Shown one piece after another: positions 1 through 7,741 of a stretch of 64,000 bases of DNA. Made by a program: the position numbers and the translations under genes. Position 1 is the first letter of the stretch. The number at the start of each line of letters is the position of its first letter. The notes beneath the pieces were generated by a model. It searched no databases. It worked only from the letters and a program-made list of their open reading frames with translations, and was not told the origin of the DNA. The DNA is taken from the NCBI GenBank assembly GCA_965116395.1, contig OZ220684.1:3348001-3412000 (forward strand), in the 5' to 3' direction. Source of the stretch: Bin5 sp965116395. GTDB taxonomy: Bacteria; Chloroflexota; Anaerolineae; Caldilineales; Caldilineaceae.

Positions 1-140
1 AGTCCTTGAATCTTAAATGGGATTTGTTTTCGGCCACAATTATGCTAACCTATCGGGTGACCAACCAAGGCCCCCCGATTCTCACCGTTTCTCGTCCCAA
101 TTGCCCACTCCAAACTTGGAATGCAGGAGGAAAACAAAAC

Positions 141-1523
141 ATGAAAAAGCAAGGTTTCAGCCGCAGAGAATTCCTTTCACTCGCCGGCGCCACCGGCGGT
201 GCAGCCCTCCTGGCCGCTTGCCAGCCCGTTACCACCTCTACCGATGACGACGGAATGGAGGCCGCCATGGAGCCGGTGACTGTCTCGGTCCAGTCCGGTT
301 GGCAGACCGGTAGTGACAGCGACGTCTGGACACCGTGCATCGAGCTATTTGATGAAAAGGGTACGCACATCTCGATCGATATGATTCGCCTCCATGTGAC
401 CCCTGAGGACACGATGACAGCCGTGGCCGGCGGCACCGCACCCGATGTCTACCATCGCTACATCGGCGGTTTCGCCGAGTTGATGGCGCGCGGCGTCATG
501 CTTCCCCTCGACGACCTTATCGCCGCAGTCGAGGATTTCGACCCGGACATCTACATGGGTTCTCAGTGGGACAACGGCAAGTGGGACGGCGTTACCTATG
601 GTATCCCCGTTCTTGAGGGGGGCGCCATGCCCGCCATCTGCTGGCATAAGCACCTTATCGAGGAAGCCGGCGGCGATCCCGAAGTCGGCCCCAGAACCTG
701 GACCGAACTGTTGGAAATGTCCCGCGCGCTCCTCAAGTTTGACGACGACGGCAACCTGACACAGGCCGGCTTCGACCCCAAAGACGCCTATGGGTTCACC
801 GTCATCGCCTGGCCGGTCGTCTTCGACGAAAACTTCATCTCCGGGGACAAGCGCACCTTCACCTTTGACTCCGACGCGTGGGCGGAGGGCCTCAACATCA
901 TCGCTCAGTTCTGGCTTGATGCCGGCGCAGACAAAATGCAAGCCTTCGCTGATCAGTGGCCTTATTGGACCGGCTATGCGTCGAGTGGCTTTAACAACGC
1001 CAAGCGGGGCATGATCATGAACGGCAACTGGATGCCCGGCGCTATGCGGAACGTCGTTGACGTTACCGGCGTTGAGCTGGACACGATCGGCTACGGCTTC
1101 CACCCCAACCTGAATGAGGGTCTCAAGGCCATCGACTTCGGCACCGGGCATACACTCTTCATGCCCCGCTCCACCCAGGTCGCTGAAGACGCCCTCACGT
1201 TCATGATACACATGACCAGTGTCGAAGTCGGCCTGATAGAATTCGAGATCCGCGCCGCCGCTATGTGGAGCAAACCGCTGCTCGACGCCATCGATCTTTC
1301 CTCTGTTCCCGGCCTGCAGTGGTTCTTCGACGCACCGCTCGAAGCCGACAGGCTCTGGAGCCCCAGCGAGTTCCTCACGCCCGTCCAGTCCCAGGTCGAG
1401 AACCTGTGGCAGCGGGCCATCGAAGAGACAATCGTCGGCGCCAAGTCGGCTGAGGATTCCCTCTTCGACATCAACTCCGAGCTCCAGCAGTCCCTCGACG
1501 AGTACTGGGAGACCCAGGGCTAG
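141..1523 (+). CDS. Sugar ABC importer substrate-binding lipoprotein (family 1)
   Basis: This is probably the extracytoplasmic binding lipoprotein that delivers a sugar or oligosaccharide to the two permeases encoded downstream. The start at 141 is chosen over in-frame upstream codons because GGAGG lies at 126-130 and the protein then begins with a proper signal. The signal has a twin-arginine motif (SRREFL, residues 7-12) and a lipobox ending LLAAC, with the lipidated Cys at 27. The 460-residue length and the periplasmic-binding pattern fit family 1 extracellular solute-binding proteins. A hairpin follows the stop codon, before the permease genes. No ATPase gene is adjacent, which is usual for MalFG-type importers that share one. 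The substrate cannot be read from the sequence. Confidence 0.88.
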   Translation: MKKQGFSRREFLSLAGATGGAALLAACQPVTTSTDDDGMEAAMEPVTVSVQSGWQTGSDSDVWTPCIELFDEKGTHISIDMIRLHVTPEDTMTAVAGGTAPDVYHRYIGGFAELMARGVMLPLDDLIAAVEDFDPDIYMGSQWDNGKWDGVTYGIPVLEGGAMPAICWHKHLIEEAGGDPEVGPRTWTELLEMSRALLKFDDDGNLTQAGFDPKDAYGFTVIAWPVVFDENFISGDKRTFTFDSDAWAEGLNIIAQFWLDAGADKMQAFADQWPYWTGYASSGFNNAKRGMIMNGNWMPGAMRNVVDVTGVELDTIGYGFHPNLNEGLKAIDFGTGHTLFMPRSTQVAEDALTFMIHMTSVEVGLIEFEIRAAAMWSKPLLDAIDLSSVPGLQWFFDAPLEADRLWSPSEFLTPVQSQVENLWQRAIEETIVGAKSAEDSLFDINSELQQSLDEYWETQG

Positions 1524-1546
1524 TCGCTCCGCCGTAGTGAACCAAC

Positions 1547-1583
1547 CGGGTCACGCTTGACCATTTGGAAATGGCGTGACCCG
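1547..1583 (+). terminator. Intercistronic hairpin after the binding-protein gene
   Basis: CGGGTCACGC at 1547-1556 pairs perfectly with GCGTGACCCG at 1574-1583, and the inner sequence can also fold. A pyrimidine-rich CTTTCTTTG follows. It lies between the binding-protein stop and the first permease start, so it could be a partial terminator or an mRNA-stabilising hairpin that keeps binding-protein levels above permease levels. Confidence 0.6.
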
Positions 1584-1630
1584 CTTTCTTTGTCCTCCGC
1601 ATCAAGCAATTCGACTACATAGGAATCGGA

Positions 1631-2590
1631 ATGTCGTCCACCGGTCTGAGCGCAGAACCACCAAGCCTGGATCCCGGCGGGAGCGCTGCGCTCCTTAGCA
1701 GGCAAGCAAAACGCCGGCGCTTCCGCCGTCGTACGTTGCCCTACCTCTTCATTTTCCCGTGGATCCTGGGCGTAATTATCTTCCAGGCCTACCCAATCCT
1801 CGACTCCTTCTACCACAGCTTCACCATTTACGACGTTTTCCAGCCCGCCAAGTGGATCGGAATCCGCAACTACGTAAACCTGGTAGAAAACGCCTATACA
1901 CGCAAAGCGCTGTTGAACACATTGCTCTACGTGGGAGTCTCCGTTCCGGGCGGACTGGTGGTCGGCCTCCTGCAAGCGCTGCTGCTCAACGTCAAGGTGC
2001 GCGGCCTCCAGCTTTTTCGCACGCTGGCGATCGTGCCCGGCACCGTACCTGTGGCCGGCGCCGCCGCAGTGTCGCTCTTTATCTGGAGCCCTTCCTTGGG
2101 TCTTATCAATAGTTTACTCAAAGCCTTTGGCCTCCCCTGGCGCCAAGCTTGGCTCTCCGATCCGGTTATGGTCAAATGGATTTTCATCTTCATGACCATC
2201 CAGGGCGGCATTGGCATGCTCATCTTCCTGGCCGGGCTGCAGAACGTGCCGCAAGAGCTCTATGACGCTTCCAAGATCGACGGCGCAAAGTCGCTGCAAA
2301 CCCTGTTCAGCGTCACGCTGCCGATGCTGACCCCCTACACACTCTTCAACCTGCTGACCAGCCTCATCGGCGCGTTTCAATACTTCGCCGGCCCCATGTT
2401 AATGACTGGAGGCGGCCCGGCTGGCGGCTCTACATTCTACGCCCAGCTCATCTATGAAAACGCCTTCAAATATTTTAAGATGGGCCACGCGGCCGCGCTC
2501 GCATGGATTCTGTTCGTCATCTGCGTTGTGATCGTTGTCTCCGTCTTCCGCTCGTCCGCAAGTTGGGTCTACTATGAGGGAGGCAACTGA
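1631..2590 (+). CDS. Sugar ABC importer permease, MalF/UgpA type
   Basis: This is an inner-membrane channel subunit of a carbohydrate ABC importer (319 residues). After a basic cytoplasmic N-terminus (RRRFRRR) there are about six hydrophobic segments, the first around residues 38-60. The conserved cytoplasmic EAA loop, which docks the ATPase, reads ELYDASKIDGAKSLQT and is followed by a TLPML stretch. The gene lies 107 bp after the binding-protein gene and 5 bp before the second permease, so the three form one operon. The family call is firm; the transported sugar is unknown. Confidence 0.92.
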   Translation: MSSTGLSAEPPSLDPGGSAALLSRQAKRRRFRRRTLPYLFIFPWILGVIIFQAYPILDSFYHSFTIYDVFQPAKWIGIRNYVNLVENAYTRKALLNTLLYVGVSVPGGLVVGLLQALLLNVKVRGLQLFRTLAIVPGTVPVAGAAAVSLFIWSPSLGLINSLLKAFGLPWRQAWLSDPVMVKWIFIFMTIQGGIGMLIFLAGLQNVPQELYDASKIDGAKSLQTLFSVTLPMLTPYTLFNLLTSLIGAFQYFAGPMLMTGGGPAGGSTFYAQLIYENAFKYFKMGHAAALAWILFVICVVIVVSVFRSSASWVYYEGGN

Positions 2591-2595
2591 CCAGT

Positions 2596-3495
2596 ATGGC
2601 CGGAATTTCTACTGCCCGGCGGGGGACTGGGCAAAGGGGCGGCCTTTCTCTAGGAATGCGCCGCAGCCGCTTCATCCAGCACACGATAGCCTATCTGCTG
2701 ATTGCCCTCTTTCTGGCCGTCGCGCTGATGCCCCTGGCCTGGATGTTCAGCGCCGCTTTCAAGACGCTGGAGCAGATGCGCATCACCATCCCCATCCAGT
2801 GGATCCCCAACCCCGTCACCCTCCAGAACTTTGCCGACGGTTGGCAAGAGAGAGACTGGTTGCTCAACCTGCGCAATACCCTGATGCTCGCCGTCTTCGT
2901 CGGTGTGCCAACCATGATTTCGTGTACGCTCGCGGCCTATGCCTTCGCCCGCATGAAATTTCGCGGCAACGAGTTGTTGATGCTGCTCAACATCAGCCTC
3001 ATGCTTATCCCGGACATGGTAACAATGGTACCCCGCTATGTGATGATGGCGCGCATGTCCTGGATCGGAACTTGGTTGCCGGCAGTCGTTCCTTCGATGT
3101 TGGCGCTCAATCCTGCAATGGTCTTTGTGCTGCGCCAATTCTTCCGCGCCGTCCCCAATGAACTCTCCGACGCCGCCCGCATCGACGGCTGCAATGATCT
3201 GGGCATTTATTGGCGTATCGTCCTGCCCCTCGCCAAGCCTATCCTGGCCCTCCAAATCGTACTCATCACCTCCTGGGCCTGGAATGACCTGCTCTTCCCT
3301 CTCCTTTACCTTAAAGAAAGGAGCATGCAAACTCTTACCCTAGCCATGATGGGCTTCATCGGCACCCGCGGCGACACCAGATGGGGACAGATGATGGCCA
3401 TGTCCGTACTTATGTCTTTGCCGATGATGGCGCTCTCCTACTACGGGCAGCGCTACTTCACCGAAGGCTTCACCCTCAGCGGCATCAAGGGATAA
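2596..3495 (+). CDS. Sugar ABC importer permease, MalG/UgpE type
   Basis: This is the second channel subunit of importer 1 (up to 299 residues, about six membrane segments). The EAA loop ELSDAARIDGCNDLGIYWRI is clear, and the protein ends in a C-terminal GITL-like sequence (FTLSGIKG) typical of MalG homologs. The ATG at 2596 follows the upstream stop by 5 bp but has no strong ribosome-binding site. An in-frame ATG at 2656 (MRRSRF, preceded by TCTAGG) would start right at the basic pre-membrane segment and is an equally reasonable start. It is co-transcribed with the preceding permease. Confidence 0.9.
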   Translation: MAGISTARRGTGQRGGLSLGMRRSRFIQHTIAYLLIALFLAVALMPLAWMFSAAFKTLEQMRITIPIQWIPNPVTLQNFADGWQERDWLLNLRNTLMLAVFVGVPTMISCTLAAYAFARMKFRGNELLMLLNISLMLIPDMVTMVPRYVMMARMSWIGTWLPAVVPSMLALNPAMVFVLRQFFRAVPNELSDAARIDGCNDLGIYWRIVLPLAKPILALQIVLITSWAWNDLLFPLLYLKERSMQTLTLAMMGFIGTRGDTRWGQMMAMSVLMSLPMMALSYYGQRYFTEGFTLSGIKG

Positions 3496-3590
3496 CCCGC
3501 CTCCTCAAAATTGCCTATGCACACCCTTCGGTATACACTCCTGTATACGCTGCGGGAATTTTACTTTTTTCACCTTCGGTATCCAATTTC

Positions 3591-4154
3591 ATGTCATTTT
3601 TCACTTCAAGTCGGGAGCGCCGCCTCTGGCTCTGGACCCTCGCCGTTGTAACCGCAATCTACTCGACACTCGGGCTCGCGCGTACTCTCGCCGGGCATCT
3701 GCGAACAAACGGTCTGCTCGAAACCCTCTTCTTGATCAGTTTTATCCTGGTTGGGGCTGTTATCCTGGTCTACGGGCTGAAGGTGCGCCCAGGCGGCCTG
3801 GAGATCGGGGTCGCGCTCGGCGTGGCCGCCGTCTACATCCTCATCTTCGTGCGCATGGGGACCCCGGAGGAGCGCACGCATCTCATCGAATACGGCGTTC
3901 TGTCCATATTCATCTACGAAGCGCTCAAAGAACGCGCCAGTCACGGCCGGCGCGTCCCGGTACCCGCTTTGCTTGCAATTGTAGCCACTTCGTTAATCGG
4001 CCTTATAGACGAAAACATCCAGGCCTTTCTGCCCAATCGCGTCTACGACCCACGCGATCTCCTCTTCAACGTCCTCGCAGCCGTCATGGCCGTCGCCGCC
4101 AGCATGGCCCTGGCCTACGCCCGCCGCTGGCGTTTCCGAAACACGCCTGGCTGA
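3591..4154 (+). CDS. VanZ-like family membrane protein
   Basis: This is a small integral membrane protein (187 residues) of the VanZ-like family. VanZ itself gives low-level teicoplanin resistance, but the role of most relatives is unknown. Hydrophobic segments lie near residues 10-28, 40-60, 66-84, 126-142 and 155-175. The family signature is visible late in the protein as LIDENIQAFLPNRVYDPRD followed by LLFNVLAA (acidic pair, Q, P, R, D, N). The start at 3591 is chosen because the reading frame before it overlaps the permease gene and has no signal features. It may be transcribed with importer 1, since it begins 95 bp after the permease stop. Confidence 0.8.
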   Translation: MSFFTSSRERRLWLWTLAVVTAIYSTLGLARTLAGHLRTNGLLETLFLISFILVGAVILVYGLKVRPGGLEIGVALGVAAVYILIFVRMGTPEERTHLIEYGVLSIFIYEALKERASHGRRVPVPALLAIVATSLIGLIDENIQAFLPNRVYDPRDLLFNVLAAVMAVAASMALAYARRWRFRNTPG

Positions 4155-4205
4155 GGGCCAACATCAAGCCGGAACACGCCCCTGCCATTCGCCGCGCCTA
4201 CCGTA

Positions 4206-4246
4206 GGGGCAGGCCTTGTGCCTGCCCTCGTGCCTGCCCTGCAGGC
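4206..4246. terminator. Double hairpin between convergent genes
   Basis: GGGCAGGC at 4207-4214 pairs with GCCTGCCC at 4220-4227, and GCCTGC at 4232-4237 pairs with GCAGGC at 4241-4246. The two stem-loops sit between the VanZ-like gene (+) and the PhyH gene (-). The likely role is a bidirectional terminator, although there is no clear T tract; it could instead be a dispersed palindromic repeat unit. Confidence 0.5.
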
Positions 4247-4252
4247 CAAACC

Positions 4253-5161
4253 TCAATAGAACTTGCTATACCCCAGCGCCGGCCGGTAATTCATCTCTTC
4301 ATCCCTTGACGGCCACGAAACGTCGTAGCCCACAGGCGGCTGATAGGGGAAAGGGACCTCATCGCGCCCGTAGCTGGTCTCTTTTCGCAGATCGATTGCG
4401 TGCATCATCAACCGTAAACGGTCATCAATCCAGCTCTGGGGCACCGTCTGACCCGGCCTGAGGTACGAACCCTCCGCCCTGGGTTCACCCTGGCGCGCAG
4501 CCGCGCCCAGCGAATGGAAAGCATAGTAGAGTGTGCGCCGCAAACTGTCGGCGCTGTTCCGCCTGGAGCCATGCACCAGCTTGACATTGTGAAACAGCAC
4601 GTCGCCCGCCTTGACCGGCAGTTCAACCAGGCCGGGAAAGTCGAAGCCCTGCGCCACCACCTCCTTTACGGGCAGATTCAGCTTATGGCTGCCCGGCGCC
4701 GCCAGCAGGCAGCCGTTCTCCGGTGTGGCGTCATCCAGATAGTAGTCGACGTTGAACACCAGCTCCATCACATCCGGTTGGCTGGGATCGCCGTCGCAGT
4801 GGACCGGGACCTCCTTGCCGTTTCCCGGCGTCTTGAAAACAAACGCCTCCGCCTCACAGATAAAGTCATCCCCCAGCAGCCGCTGCACCACCTGCAGGAT
4901 CAGCGGATGCGCCAGCAGCTTGATAAACGAGTTGTTCCTGGCCTTGGGGAAGACATACTGCACACGGTGGAACACAACCTCACCCGTATCCGGCAGCGCA
5001 TCATAGAAGTAGTCACTCTCCGGTTCCTTGCCCTCATAGCCCTCTTCAATGACATGAGCCGTGTCCTCCTGCAGTACCGCCAGCTCTTCAGGGCAAATCG
5101 CTTGCGGCAACAGGACGTACCCGTCCCAATCAAAACTGGCAAAAAGATCGTCGATGTTCAT
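4253..5161 (-). CDS. Phytanoyl-CoA dioxygenase (PhyH) family protein
   Basis: This is a non-haem Fe(II)/2-oxoglutarate oxygenase of the PhyH family (302 residues) that presumably hydroxylates a small organic substrate. The facial-triad region is visible as the HCDGD stretch (H-x-D) near residue 120. The distal His is in LVHGSRRNS near residue 196, followed by an Arg (LRRTLYYAFH) suited to binding 2-oxoglutarate. AGGAG lies just before the ATG at 5161. It is only distantly similar to the tandem PhyH pair at 10.7-12.5 kb. It appears monocistronic, so the context does not identify the substrate. Confidence 0.85.
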   Translation of the reverse strand: MNIDDLFASFDWDGYVLLPQAICPEELAVLQEDTAHVIEEGYEGKEPESDYFYDALPDTGEVVFHRVQYVFPKARNNSFIKLLAHPLILQVVQRLLGDDFICEAEAFVFKTPGNGKEVPVHCDGDPSQPDVMELVFNVDYYLDDATPENGCLLAAPGSHKLNLPVKEVVAQGFDFPGLVELPVKAGDVLFHNVKLVHGSRRNSADSLRRTLYYAFHSLGAAARQGEPRAEGSYLRPGQTVPQSWIDDRLRLMMHAIDLRKETSYGRDEVPFPYQPPVGYDVSWPSRDEEMNYRPALGYSKFY

Positions 5162-5748
5162 TCAGTTTCTCCTGATCTGGGCGAAAACTTATATATCTCA
5201 CGTCTGACGCCAGCACTCTTGCCCCCGGGTGACCTTACGGGATCGTCCTTGCCTTGACTGCCTTTGCGCCACACGCAATCCGTAGACGTTGTTGAAGGTG
5301 ATCTTGATCCCGCAACTGGGGCCAGAAAACTGATCGTTCAAAGAAAACTAGCGAGCTTTCCGGTGATTTCGTGTCCGCACTCAGGGCATTAGAAGGTAAT
5401 GAATTCGTCTGCGATGTCGAAGTCGGCCAAAATTCTGTTCTTTCTGGAAGGGGAAAAATAGAAGAGGGTGATGTTAACGTAAACATTTCGGGATGTTGCG
5501 GTCATCGGACAGACGACCATACAGAAGAAGAATGTTATCAAGAATCTGTTTGCGAAATTTCTCTACGGCTGAATAACCTGTTTCGTCTTGGTCATAAAAT
5601 CGCAGCAGAGAACTACCTCTTCAGAATGCTTTTGAGAGGGCGACTCAGTTAGGCCCGATACATAAAGGATTACAGCAGCAGGTTGAGTTTCACCTTCGAA
5701 GATAGTTGACGGCGAAAATCTACAAAAGAATTCGTGAAGGCACTCTAC
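5162..5748. other. Gene-poor spacer with a possible decayed coding fragment
   Basis: No convincing gene is seen in this 587-bp stretch. An open frame on the plus strand at 5371-5652 (93 codons) lacks a ribosome-binding site and resembles nothing known. On the minus strand, around 5345-5395, a short run reads CPECGHEITGKLASFL before a stop. It has a zinc-ribbon-like Cys pair and a stop codon immediately upstream in the same frame, so it may be the tail of a decayed gene. The lower GC than the flanks suggests transferred or eroding DNA. Confidence 0.35.
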
Positions 5749-6288
5749 TTACCCAGGTGGTGTTAGTGGCACTTCCTGTTCAGGGATAAGCATTGCACAA
5801 AAATCGTGTACTGCTTCTGCGAAGAGGTCTAGCTCGACTTCCCTAGTCGCTTCGGGTGCGCCAAACCATTCCAGGTAGAATTCTTCTGGTGTACTCGCTG
5901 AGAACGGCTTTTGCTTGACCGTCGTTTTGAGCAATGCCGCAGTGTAGATTACTTTGGCTGTGATTTCCGCTCTGGTATAGTATTTTCTAATGTCTTCAAT
6001 TGAAAGCGAATGTTCTATGCAGCGGCTTAGTTCATCCAAAATTTCAAAATGAGCTTTTGTCTCCTGCTTTGACCACCACTTCTCGAAGGCGTAGGCCAAA
6101 TCGACTAAGCTGGCGGTTTCTTCAAAGTCCGGATAGGCAGGGATTCCCTCGTCTACCGGCTCGATACGATCTTCAAGAACAATGCTTGAATACATTTTAT
6201 CGCGCTGAACTTCCAGAGGTTCCTCTGGAATCGGGACGCAAGAACTAATCGTAAGGCAGAGAATGATTATGATTATGATCTTGTGCAC
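5749..6288 (-). CDS. Hypothetical lipoprotein
   Basis: The protein has 179 residues and I do not recognise it. The start is a GTG at 6288 preceded by AAAGGAA. The N-terminus is a short signal (MHK followed by six Ile) with a lipobox ending TISSC, Cys at 17, so it is probably an anchored lipoprotein. The mature part is acidic and mostly helical in character, with several Trp/Tyr residues (FEKWWSKQE, EEFYLEWFG). Base composition is clearly more AT-rich than the neighbouring metabolic genes, and an IS3 relic lies only 32 bp upstream, so horizontal acquisition is plausible. Confidence 0.6.
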   Translation of the reverse strand: MHKIIIIIILCLTISSCVPIPEEPLEVQRDKMYSSIVLEDRIEPVDEGIPAYPDFEETASLVDLAYAFEKWWSKQETKAHFEILDELSRCIEHSLSIEDIRKYYTRAEITAKVIYTAALLKTTVKQKPFSASTPEEFYLEWFGAPEATREVELDLFAEAVHDFCAMLIPEQEVPLTPPG

Positions 6289-6319
6289 TGCGGTTCCTTT
6301 CCGGCCTCAAGAGAATGAC

Positions 6320-6562
6320 AGAGCGGCCGGTCTGTTCATAGAGCTCCGCTTCCTGGCTCTCATGTTCCTGCTGTTTGCGCTCGCCGTTGCTCTCGAAGAC
6401 GCGGGGACCGTCATCCAGCAGTTGCCTTCTCTAGGCCCGAATCAGACCGGCATGTACCTCATATTCGCTCGCTAGCTGGTTAATCGCCTTGCTGCCTTCA
6501 ACCGCTTCCAACGCAACCCGGAACCTGTAGGCTGCCGTGTGTCGTCGCCGTTTCTTGACCAT
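6320..6562 (-). pseudogene. IS3-family transposase OrfA relic
   Basis: Read on the minus strand from the ATG at 6562, the product starts MVKKRRRHTAAYRFRVALEA and continues with a helix-turn-helix-like stretch (AINQLASEYEVHAGLIRA). This is typical of the N-terminal OrfA of IS3-type elements. A TAG stop interrupts it where the family has Trp. The same frame then continues RRQLLDDGPRVFESNGERKQ to an ELYEQTGR motif before similarity ends near 6320. No OrfB is present. The remnant is therefore inactive: truncated at the 3' side and carrying an in-frame amber codon. Confidence 0.75.
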
Positions 6563-6675
6563 GAGTCTGTCCCTCCACAAACTTTGTGGTTTCCTCCATT
6601 GTACACCTAAGCTCGAGGTCCAGTTTTTGGGGCCAACCACACATATCTAACTGTATGCAAGTCCCGAATTTAACC

Positions 6676-7722
6676 TCAGTCCTCACCATAATCAAGCACC
6701 ACCTGCAGCACATCCTGCGGTCGCCTGTCGATCCTTTCATAGGCCGCGGCCGCGTCCCCATGGTCAACCACATCCGTAATCAACCCATCCAGATTCAGCT
6801 TGGGCATCAGTGAAAGCACCGCCTCCATGCGCCGCGCGGCCGTCCACCTGTGCGACAGCTCAGGGCTGATGCCGGCAATCTGAGACGAAATCAGCTGGAT
6901 GCGGTTGTGGTGAAACTCCGCGCCAGGGTAGACGTTGGCCAGCGCGCCTGCATACCACGACATCACGATCACCTTGCCGTTGTAACAAACCGTGCGGATC
7001 GCCTCGTTCAGAGCGCGATCACTGGCCGAAAACTCGAACACCACGTCCGCGCCGCGATTGTCAGTCAACTCCCTCACTGCCATCGCAATGTCCCTTTCCT
7101 CGCCAGCATTGAAGACAAGGTCCGCCCCGCTCACCCGCTTGGAAATCTCCAGCCGCTTCTCGATCAGGTCCACCGCGATCACCGGCGCCGCGCCCGACAG
7201 TTTGGCCCACTGCACTGTCAGCTGTCCCAGGATACCCTGGCCAAAGACCACCACGCACTCTCCCAAATGCAGGTCCGCGTCCAACATGCCGTTGAAAGTC
7301 GTGTTCAGGACGGCCGTGAGCACACCTGCCCTTGGATCGATTCCCTCCGGCAGCTTGAACACCGAACCCGCTGGCAGTACGTGCGCCGACTGGTGCGGGG
7401 CAAAGCTGAAGACAACATCGCCCTCATCAAACTCCTTCACATCGCTCCCCACCTCCGTGACCACGCCCACGCACGCGTAACCGTAACGCAGAGGGTATTC
7501 CCACTCGGGCTCTTCGCTTTCCACAAACAGCCGCGTGCGGCGGTCCTGCTTCCGCTGCCACATCGGCGCGTGGCCGCGATACACATTCATCTCCGTCCCA
7601 TGACTGATACCCGAATAAAGCGAGCGTATCGCCACTTCTCCCGCGCCCGGGCCCGCGATCTCATCCTCGACCAGACTTACCTCTCGTAGCCCCGTTATCT
7701 CTGCAGCCTTTATCTTGATCAA
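6676..7722 (-). CDS. MDR-family (zinc-type alcohol dehydrogenase-like) oxidoreductase
   Basis: This is a medium-chain dehydrogenase/reductase of 348 residues, expected to oxidise a sugar or polyol with NAD(P). The N-terminal GroES-like domain is followed by a Rossmann fold with VVFGQGILGQLTVQWAKL (GxGxxG) near residue 160. The usual catalytic-zinc Cys region is replaced by SGISHGTEMNVYRG, so classical zinc ligation looks altered, as in several sugar-dehydrogenase-like relatives. The start is a TTG at 7722 with a GGCAGG-type site upstream. It begins 20 bp after the sugar-isomerase-like gene, which places both in one operon and suggests a shared carbohydrate pathway. Confidence 0.8.
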   Translation of the reverse strand: MIKIKAAEITGLREVSLVEDEIAGPGAGEVAIRSLYSGISHGTEMNVYRGHAPMWQRKQDRRTRLFVESEEPEWEYPLRYGYACVGVVTEVGSDVKEFDEGDVVFSFAPHQSAHVLPAGSVFKLPEGIDPRAGVLTAVLNTTFNGMLDADLHLGECVVVFGQGILGQLTVQWAKLSGAAPVIAVDLIEKRLEISKRVSGADLVFNAGEERDIAMAVRELTDNRGADVVFEFSASDRALNEAIRTVCYNGKVIVMSWYAGALANVYPGAEFHHNRIQLISSQIAGISPELSHRWTAARRMEAVLSLMPKLNLDGLITDVVDHGDAAAAYERIDRRPQDVLQVVLDYGED

Positions 7723-7741
7723 TGTCTTACCTGCCTCTTGC

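Noticed and set aside
345..1211. A long minus-strand open frame inside the first binding-protein gene
   Set aside because: It runs entirely antisense to a well-supported lipoprotein gene, with low-quality composition and no start signal. It is a shadow of high-GC codon use.
3531..3548. Two GTATAC hexamers 6 bp apart before the VanZ-like gene
   Set aside because: Each is a common six-base palindrome. They could be an operator, but nothing else supports it.
5371..5652. A 93-codon open frame on the plus strand
   Set aside because: No ribosome-binding site and no recognisable motif; the stretch also overlaps a possible decayed fragment on the other strand.
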